This document shows, one piece after another, positions 20,150 through 25,133 of a DNA stretch of 25,133 nt. Numbering within the stretch: the stretch's first letter is position 1; each line of letters opens with the position of its first letter. The position numbers and the translations under genes are program-made. This DNA is from Pararhodospirillum photometricum DSM 122 (GTDB taxonomy: Bacteria > Pseudomonadota > Alphaproteobacteria > Rhodospirillales > Rhodospirillaceae), in the NCBI RefSeq assembly GCF_000284415.1, contig NC_017059.1:3718550-3743682 (forward strand). Direction: 5' to 3'. The notes under the pieces are model-generated. The model did not search any database, had not been told where the DNA came from, and worked only from the letters and a program-made list of their open reading frames with translations.

Positions 20150-21199
20150 ATGTCGGACCTTGAGGATGAGGTCGGGGAGTCTCAGACAGAGCGCACGATC
20201 CGTAAAATCATCCATATCGATATGGATGCATTCTACGCCTCGGTCGAGCAAAGAGACTCTCCTGAATTAAGAGGCAAGCCGGTTGCCGTTGGGGGAGCGG
20301 CGGCGCGGGGCGTGGTAGCCGCCGCCAGCTATGAGGCCCGGGCCTACGGGGTCCGTTCAGCCATGCCCTCGGTCACGGCCAAACGGCGCTGCCCGGCTCT
20401 GATCTTTGTCAGGCCGCGCTTTGATGTCTATCGCGCCGTCTCCACCCAAATCCGGGACATCTTCGCCGAGCACACCGATCTGATCGAGCCGTTGTCCCTG
20501 GATGAAGCGTATCTGGATGTTACTGAGAACAAAAGGGGAATTCCTCATGCGACCACCCTCGCGCAGCTCATCCGCCAGCGTATCCGGGAGGTCACGGGGT
20601 TGAATGCCTCAGCCGGCATCAGTTACTGCAAGTTCCTCGCCAAGATGGCAAGCGATCTGAACAAGCCCAACGGGCAAGCGGTCATCCCCCCGGCCCGGGG
20701 CCCTCAGTTTGTCGCCCAGTTGCCGGTGAAGAAGTTTCATGGGATCGGCCCGGCAACGGCCGCGAAGATGGAACACCTCGGCATTCTGACCGGTGCGGAC
20801 TTGCGGGCCCACTCCATCGAGTTCCTACGCGCGCACTTTGGCAAATCGGGAGGATGGTACTATCAAATCTCGCGCGGCATCGACGACCGCCCGGTTGAAC
20901 CCCACCGGGAGCGCAAATCCATCGGGGCCGAGGATACCTTTCCCGAGGACATTTTCTCTCTTGCCCCGGCTCGGCGCGAAATTGGGGATCTGGCGGCCAA
21001 AGTCTGGCACCATGGCGAGGCGAAAGGCCTGACGGGGCGCACCGTGACGCTCAAGGTCAAATACGCCGATTTTCACCAAGTCACCCGCAGCCGCACCCTC
21101 GACCACCCCGTGCGCGAGGCGGCCGAGTTGGCGGCCATCGCGTTGGAGCTTCTCGCTCCCCTCTTCCCGCCCCCCAGGGCGTGCGCCTCCTGGGGGTGA
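20150..21199 (+). CDS. dinB: DNA polymerase IV, C-terminus frameshifted
   Basis: This Y-family translesion polymerase has 349 residues as it stands. The palm motif IIHIDMDAFYASVEQ, the second catalytic segment LSLDEAYLDVT (about residue 120) and the thumb region KKFHGIGPATA with little-finger sequence RKSIGAEDTF are intact. The last nine codons after PLFPPP are out of frame. Adding one C to the run of six at 21170-21175 would continue the protein to a TGA at 21262-21264 (371 residues), restoring the family GVRLLGVTLSSL and a final WQLSLGL that looks like a beta-clamp binding motif. As read, the protein could polymerise but would lack this clamp contact. ATG at 20150; GGAG is only two bases upstream, so the start is moderately sure. 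Confidence 0.9.
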   Translation: MSDLEDEVGESQTERTIRKIIHIDMDAFYASVEQRDSPELRGKPVAVGGAAARGVVAAASYEARAYGVRSAMPSVTAKRRCPALIFVRPRFDVYRAVSTQIRDIFAEHTDLIEPLSLDEAYLDVTENKRGIPHATTLAQLIRQRIREVTGLNASAGISYCKFLAKMASDLNKPNGQAVIPPARGPQFVAQLPVKKFHGIGPATAAKMEHLGILTGADLRAHSIEFLRAHFGKSGGWYYQISRGIDDRPVEPHRERKSIGAEDTFPEDIFSLAPARREIGDLAAKVWHHGEAKGLTGRTVTLKVKYADFHQVTRSRTLDHPVREAAELAAIALELLAPLFPPPRACASWG

Positions 21200-21273
21200 C
21201 CCTATCCTCGCTGGAACCAAAAAGAGACGCCCCGGTCGCGTGGCAACTCAGCCTAGGCCTATGACGTGTCGCT

Positions 21274-21309
21274 CGGGGAACGCGAGGCTGCCGCGCCCCA
21301 CGTTCCCCG
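21274..21309. terminator. Inverted repeat between convergent genes
   Basis: CGGGGAACG (21274-21282) and CGTTCCCCG (21301-21309) are perfect complements around an 18-base loop. It sits between the restored dinB stop (21264) and the stop of the leftward LysM-like gene (21316). There is no T tract, so it is only a possible shared transcript end. Confidence 0.35.
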
Positions 21310-21315
21310 CAACCG

Positions 21316-21777
21316 TCAAGGCCGCCGGGGCAACCACAAGGTTTGATAGGCGGCGAAGGGCTTGCTCTCATCGACCCAGGGATTGAGGGCCTTCAGAACG
21401 CTGACACTTGTCTCTTCACGCGCGGCAAAAGAGGCCAGGGTGTCGCCGGCCTGCGCCATGCCGCGATGGATGGGAAAGTCGGCGTGGCCCCCGATTTCGC
21501 GCGGCACCATGGTTTCCTCCATGATCTTGCGCTGTTGGGCCAGGGCTTCCCGGGCGGCGTCGCGCTCAAGCTCCAAAGGCCCCAGGCGGTCCTCCAAGCT
21601 CTGCCGCTCTTCTTCCAGCAAGGCCAGGGCCGCCCGTAACCGCGTGACTTCCAAGGACAGCTCGGCCAAGCGGATTTCACGCTGGGTCAGGGCCGTGTAA
21701 GACCACAAGGCCCCTCCCCCCAAACCGGCCGCCAGCAAGGCAACCGCCAGAACCAGGACGGCCGTACCGGTTCGCAT
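21316..21777 (-). CDS. Membrane-anchored coiled-coil protein with LysM-like C-terminus
   Basis: This is a 153-residue protein. Residues about 5-27 are one membrane segment without a clear cleavage site, so it is likely anchored with its bulk in the periplasm. Residues about 35-88 form a strong coiled coil (heptads in LAELSLEVTRLRAALALLEE). The last ~45 residues (AGDTLASFAAREETSVSVLKALNP, ending LWLPRRP) resemble a divergent LysM module: GDTL start, helix, LN-P, final hydrophobic strand. A peptidoglycan contact is therefore possible. ATG at 21777 with AAGGAG seven bases upstream. It lies 22 bases after the SPOR lipoprotein gene and probably shares its transcript. The exact function is unknown. 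Confidence 0.78.
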   Translation of the reverse strand: MRTGTAVLVLAVALLAAGLGGGALWSYTALTQREIRLAELSLEVTRLRAALALLEEERQSLEDRLGPLELERDAAREALAQQRKIMEETMVPREIGGHADFPIHRGMAQAGDTLASFAAREETSVSVLKALNPWVDESKPFAAYQTLWLPRRP

Positions 21778-21799
21778 GCTCGTTCTCCTTTGGCCTTGT

Positions 21800-22951
21800 T
21801 CACTCCAAGGCCGTGATATGACAGTGGACCTTCAGATCTTCGATTTTCCCGCAAAGGTCGTGGGCTCGACTCCGGTCGATGGGGTGGGCAAAAACCCGGA
21901 AAAACACCCCCTTGCCCGGCAGATCGACGGTGCGAATGGCTGGCTTCAATCCCGCGAGGAGATCGGGATGGCGCTCCATCATTTCGCCCCAGCCCCGACG
22001 GGCCCCGGCCTCGGTGCGAAACGCTGCAAGCTGCAAACCAAGGTCGTCGGCGGGAGCGTCGGCCGCCGGCTTGGGGGCCTCGGGAGCCGGCAAGGCTTTG
22101 GGGGTCGCCGTGGCGCCGGCCACCAGCGTGGTCTTGGGGGGAACTGCCGGGGGGGACTGAGACGAGAGGGGCTGAGACGGGAGGGGCTGAGACGGGAGGG
22201 GCTGAGACGGGAGGGGCACTGCCGCAACGACGGGAGCCACCGACGGAGCCTTAGCGAGTTTGGCTTGGGGCGCCGCCAGCGTTGCCTGGGCAATCCCGGA
22301 CGCGACAGGGCCCTGGGCTTGGTTGGCAAAGGCGAGAAGACTGCGCTCCTCCAGAGTCTGGCCTTGTCGGCTCAAGGCGCGCCGCACCACATAGCCCACC
22401 GATGGCGCATAAAAGGCGGTGACCCGCAAGCCGTCGTCCCGATCACACGCCACGGGATAGACCTCGAAGCGCCCGGCTGGGACCTCCAGACTGGTAGAGG
22501 CCTCGGCCGTACACGTCCACTTGAAGGACTGGGTGAAGGGGGGTTCATTGAGGCCGATCGCCTCGGAAAACGTGGTGCGCGCCCCGGGACGCAGCGGGAA
22601 AAAATCGGTCTCGCGGTGGACAATCCGGGCTACGGACAGGCCTTGCGGGGTGGCTTGGCGCAAGCTGGGCAAGAGGGGATCCAAGGCGGTGATCCGTTCG
22701 GCGCCAAGATCCGAGCGCCAGACCACCCGGCCCTTGTCATCAAAGCCCGACACGGTCCAGACCTCGCGCGGGTTATCGAAGGTATAAGTATCCCCCACGG
22801 CATAAAGCGGCAGGGCCACCCCTGGTCCGGTTTCCTCGACCCGAGGCGACGCCGTTTCCTCCGTGGCATGGGTCTCTTCGGGGGTCTCCTCCCTAGCACA
22901 CCCCGCGAGCACGACAGCCACCAGCGCCAAAGACACCTGCTTTCCCGTCAT
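21800..22951 (-). CDS. SPOR-domain lipoprotein
   Basis: This is a 383-residue protein. A lipoprotein signal (ALVAVVLAGC) puts the lipidated cysteine at residue 18. Residues about 45-215 form a beta-rich domain I do not recognise. Residues about 220-305 are a Pro/Ala/Gln-rich linker that includes four tandem PLPSQ-type units. The C-terminus (about 305-383: GLQLAAFRTEAGARRGW, VFFRVFAHPID) fits a SPOR domain, which in the family binds denuded glycan strands at the division septum. ATG at 22951 with GGGGAGG about nine bases upstream. It leads a leftward pair with the LysM-like gene; both would act in the cell envelope. Confidence 0.82.
   Translation of the reverse strand: MTGKQVSLALVAVVLAGCAREETPEETHATEETASPRVEETGPGVALPLYAVGDTYTFDNPREVWTVSGFDDKGRVVWRSDLGAERITALDPLLPSLRQATPQGLSVARIVHRETDFFPLRPGARTTFSEAIGLNEPPFTQSFKWTCTAEASTSLEVPAGRFEVYPVACDRDDGLRVTAFYAPSVGYVVRRALSRQGQTLEERSLLAFANQAQGPVASGIAQATLAAPQAKLAKAPSVAPVVAAVPLPSQPLPSQPLPSQPLSSQSPPAVPPKTTLVAGATATPKALPAPEAPKPAADAPADDLGLQLAAFRTEAGARRGWGEMMERHPDLLAGLKPAIRTVDLPGKGVFFRVFAHPIDRSRAHDLCGKIEDLKVHCHITALE
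22157..22216 (+). repeat. Four tandem 15-bp repeats in the SPOR lipoprotein linker
   Basis: CTGAGACGGGAGGGG is repeated four times head to tail; the first unit has one change (CTGAGACGAGAGGGG). On the coding strand each unit gives PLPSQ (last one PLSSQ). The 15-base length keeps frame, so copy number can change without breaking the gene. Confidence 0.9.
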
Positions 22952-23273
22952 GCCCTGGACCTCCCCGTGTATGGTTCAACCTGTTCCAGATCCGGCAATT
23001 GTACGAAAGAAAACCTGGAACACCAGAGGACTCGCCCCATGGCCTTGTTGGAGATGAGATATACCCCGGTCCCTTAAAAAAACCCCAAAAACGACGATCG
23101 AAGGCAGAGCCCTGCCCTTGCGAAGGCTGCGCTCACCCCAGAGTTCATCATGATCAAGAAAAAAGCAGCCTCAGGCGCGAGTCCCGCCCCCCGGGACAGC
23201 AGCCCCGCCGTTCCAAAACGGGCGACGCCCCCCGTCGTGCCACCGGAAGGCAGGCCCACCGGCCCAAGCCCAG
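22952..23273. other. Intergenic region, no confident gene
   Basis: The left part should hold the promoter of the SPOR lipoprotein gene; no good hexamer pair is evident. Rightward, ATG 23150 opens a lysine-, alanine- and proline-rich frame (MIKKKAASGASP...) that runs on across the opposite small lipoprotein gene to 23524 and has no good ribosome site. One extra C in the CCCCCC run near 23228 would instead end it at TAG 23275-23277, giving a basic peptide of about 42 residues. Whether any of this is translated is uncertain. Confidence 0.3.
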
Positions 23274-23537
23274 CTAGCGCCCCTCGGGCGGCTCCGCCTC
23301 TTCAACACAGCCCAGATCGGCCCGCAAGGTCTCCCAGCGCCGCGCCTCCAGGGGGTCGCGGGCGGCGATCATGTTGGAGCGGGCCTGGATACAGGCGCGT
23401 TCCTGGCGCTGAGTTTCCGACGGCAGGCGCTTGGAGGCGTCCTGAGCAACATACAAGGTGCTCAAATAGGAACAGCCGCCGAGGGGGAGCACCAGCAGCC
23501 AAGCCGCCAGCCGCCCTTTGTTAGCCAAAGAGCGCAT
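23274..23537 (-). CDS. Small putative lipoprotein
   Basis: This is an 87-residue protein. An N-terminal signal (GRLAAWLLVLPLGGC) places the lipidated cysteine at residue 22. The rest is a charged, mostly helical segment with two further cysteines (RACIQAR and DLGCVEE) that could pair in the periplasm. No known domain. The ATG at 23537 lies inside the end of cheZ, overlapping it by 17 bases, which suggests translational coupling; an in-frame TTG nine bases later is possible. A link to chemotaxis is not implied by the overlap. Confidence 0.65.
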   Translation of the reverse strand: MRSLANKGRLAAWLLVLPLGGCSYLSTLYVAQDASKRLPSETQRQERACIQARSNMIAARDPLEARRWETLRADLGCVEEAEPPEGR

Positions 23538-24321
23538 CGATATCCGCCTGACTCAAGGCCTGGTTTTCCAGCTGAGGGCCATCGACCAGATCATCGGTGG
23601 TGTGGACGACCACATCAACCTTGGGCAAGGGCAGATCGGCGAAGGCCGCGACGCCCCAGGTTTCGATAATCTTGCGAATGCGATCTTCGATAAACTCCAG
23701 AGTCTTGACCACCCGATAGATGCGCTGGCCCGTGATATCCTGGAAGTTACAGGCTTCGATGATGGTGAACACCTCGGTGGCGATGTTGTTGACGACATCC
23801 ATGACTTTGTCGTCGTCGTCGCCCAGAAAGCTAAAGGCCTTATCGCAATTGATATTGATGCGCTCGGCGGCATCCAGAATGCGGTGGGTGGCGCGTTCGG
23901 TGGCGCCGACGATGGCATCCAACTCAAAGGTTGCGCGCTGGACTCGATCCTCATCGGCCATGGGATGCTTGATTTCGGCGATTTCCCGTTTGGCCATGGC
24001 GAGGGAGCGGATCATGCCGGCGATTTCAATGCGCAGGAGTTGCGCTTCGTCGGCATCAATGCCTGACTCGGCAGCCTCTTCCCCCGACTGAGCGGCACGC
24101 AAGGCGGCGACCTCTTTACGCAGGCCCTTGATCTCGGTCAGGAGCTGGGCCATAAGGCCGGTGGCGTCGGGGGCCGGCGCGGCGCGCGAGGCCCCTTGTT
24201 GCGGCGCTGGCAGGGCTACGCCCAATTCCAGGGCCACCGCCTGCCGCTGCATGGTCCGTTCAATGGCGAAGGTACGGCGAGGACGTTCCGTGGCCATGCT
24301 CGATTTCCCTACGACAGCCAT
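23521..24321 (-). CDS. cheZ: Chemotaxis phosphatase CheZ
   Basis: This is a 266-residue, mostly helical protein. The CheZ active-site motif ACNFQDITGQRIYRVV (about residues 189-204) supplies the glutamine that positions water to dephosphorylate CheY-P. The C-terminus LSQADIDALFG is a typical CheY-binding tail at the end of a flexible linker. The middle region has a long helical hairpin as in the family. ATG 24321 (GGTGAG upstream) or ATG 24297 (MATERPRR) are both possible. It lies between a ParA-like gene upstream and a small lipoprotein gene downstream. Together with the two MCPs it points to a motile organism. Confidence 0.9.
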   Translation of the reverse strand: MAVVGKSSMATERPRRTFAIERTMQRQAVALELGVALPAPQQGASRAAPAPDATGLMAQLLTEIKGLRKEVAALRAAQSGEEAAESGIDADEAQLLRIEIAGMIRSLAMAKREIAEIKHPMADEDRVQRATFELDAIVGATERATHRILDAAERININCDKAFSFLGDDDDKVMDVVNNIATEVFTIIEACNFQDITGQRIYRVVKTLEFIEDRIRKIIETWGVAAFADLPLPKVDVVVHTTDDLVDGPQLENQALSQADIDALFG

Positions 24322-24436
24322 GCCTACTCACCCCGATCGACGCGCAGGGGTCCCTATTCCCCCGGGCTTGAGTCAGCATCGCCCATGACCCCGGCAAACG
24401 CAAGACAGGTTGAAAAAAAAGAACTTCGTTGTGCAC

Positions 24437-24468
24437 AAGGCGGGGCCAAGACACGCCGAGGCCGCCTT
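24437..24468 (-). terminator. Possible terminator after the ParA-like gene
   Basis: Read leftward, AAGGCGG and CCGCCTT (with further GGCC pairing inside) form a hairpin of about 32 bases just after the ParA-like stop. A run of eight T follows, but only after a 16-base gap, so it is not a standard intrinsic terminator. The remaining bases to cheZ show no gene. Confidence 0.4.
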
Positions 24469-24472
24469 TGGC

Positions 24473-25133
24473 TTAGTCGTCCTCGGGATCTTGGGCCTTG
24501 CGTGACAAGGGAGGAGGACCCGGCCCCAAGCCCAGCGCTTGGTCAAGTTCGTCGGCCAGAACCTGAAACTCGGCGGCGGAGCGACTGCGCGGCGCGTAGC
24601 GCTGGATTGGCAACCCCTCGCCGAAGGCCTCGGCCAAACGGACTGAGGCATGCACCCCGTTTAACAACCGACTCGGCCCAAACCACCCGGCCACCTCGGC
24701 CATCACGGCGCGATGCAACCGCACTCTCGGGTCATGCATCACCGGGAGCAACAGCAAGGTCCTGATATCGTGCTCACACCCGGTCGCCAGACCGTGAAAT
24801 AAGCGAACGAACTGGCGCAGACTGACCAGCGACAAGGGATGGGGCAAAAACGGCACCACCACGGCATGAGCCGCGACCAAGCCAGCAGCCAGCACGATAT
24901 CGCGGGTGGGTGGGGCATCAATGACGATGCGGTCATAGGCGGTAAATGCCGGTCCCCGGAAAGCCCGCCGCAAGACCGTGGGATCTCGCCCTCCCCGTGA
25001 GACATCAAAAAACGGATCGGCGGGCAGCAGACTCAATCGATCGATGCGGGTGGGCCGCGCCTCCACGGAAAGAGGCGCGCCTTTGGCCCGGGGAAGGAAC
25101 AGGGCATGAACCGTGCGCGCCGGGCTGGGGCGC
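24473..25133 (-). CDS. ParA/Soj-family ATPase, N-terminus beyond the window
   Basis: About 220 C-terminal residues are present, and the frame stays open to the window edge. Visible family features: YDRIVIDAPPT (Walker B region), AAHAVVVPFLPHPLSL (switch following the second strand), and a C-terminal stretch NGVHASVRLAEAFGEGLPIQRYAPRSRSAAE that matches Soj/ParA (R-N-LAEA-G-PI-Y-P-S-AAEF). The P-loop lies outside the window. As it is the neighbour of cheZ, it may belong to the ParA-like proteins that place chemotaxis clusters (ParC, PpfA) rather than to the chromosome-partition pair; no parB is seen here. Start not visible. Confidence 0.75.
   Translation of the reverse strand, partial: RPSPARTVHALFLPRAKGAPLSVEARPTRIDRLSLLPADPFFDVSRGGRDPTVLRRAFRGPAFTAYDRIVIDAPPTRDIVLAAGLVAAHAVVVPFLPHPLSLVSLRQFVRLFHGLATGCEHDIRTLLLLPVMHDPRVRLHRAVMAEVAGWFGPSRLLNGVHASVRLAEAFGEGLPIQRYAPRSRSAAEFQVLADELDQALGLGPGPPPLSRKAQDPEDD

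Overview
The window is high-GC DNA from an alphaproteobacterium, most likely a member of the Rhodospirillales close to Rhodospirillum/Pararhodospirillum (inference). The grounds are the 5' end of a 16S rRNA gene that reads like that group, the neighbourhoods argD-argF-hslO, ubiK-ybjN-proC and tilS-ftsH-folP-glmM, and a large complement of chemotaxis and two-component genes. No phage, IS element, tRNA or CRISPR array is visible.

Layout. Bases 158-3854 (leftward) hold an arginine-biosynthesis operon, argD-argF, with the redox chaperone gene hslO translationally coupled to argF and a Tat-type lipoprotein gene at the end. hldD (LPS heptose) lies next to it and diverges from a rightward set, ubiK, a YbjN-domain gene and proC. 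Bases 7039-10536 (leftward) are a signalling module: a membrane-anchored methyl-accepting protein, a stand-alone receiver, and a sensor kinase with a degenerate phytochrome-like PAS-GAF input. The kinase is split by a frameshift at a run of eight G/C. Bases about 10990-11519 carry an rRNA promoter, leader and the first ~130 nt of 16S rRNA. The 16S then stops abruptly and is joined to the 3' part of tilS, followed by intact ftsH, folP and glmM. Next come a soluble FIST-domain chemoreceptor (leftward), a SatP-type acetate transporter (leftward) with a motif-rich upstream region, and dinB (rightward), whose last codons are frameshifted at a C run. The right end (leftward) has a ParA-like ATPase cut by the window edge, cheZ, a small lipoprotein, a SPOR-domain lipoprotein and a membrane-anchored LysM-like protein.

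Functional themes are central metabolism and envelope (arginine, proline, folate, UDP-GlcNAc, heptose, quinone, FtsH) interleaved with motility signalling (two MCP-type receptors, a CheY-like receiver, a histidine kinase, CheZ and a ParA-like partner).

Most notable observations: (1) the 16S/tilS junction at about 11519, either a real rearrangement or an assembly chimera; (2) seven copies of a GC-rich palindrome in the spaces between genes; (3) two homopolymer frameshifts, one splitting the kinase and one removing the likely sliding-clamp motif of DinB; (4) a phytochrome-like kinase that seems to have lost chromophore-binding residues; (5) a cluster of TTCCCC/GGGGAA palindromes plus a TTTGCAAA box upstream of the acetate transporter. 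I found no clear candidate for a wholly new multi-gene system.
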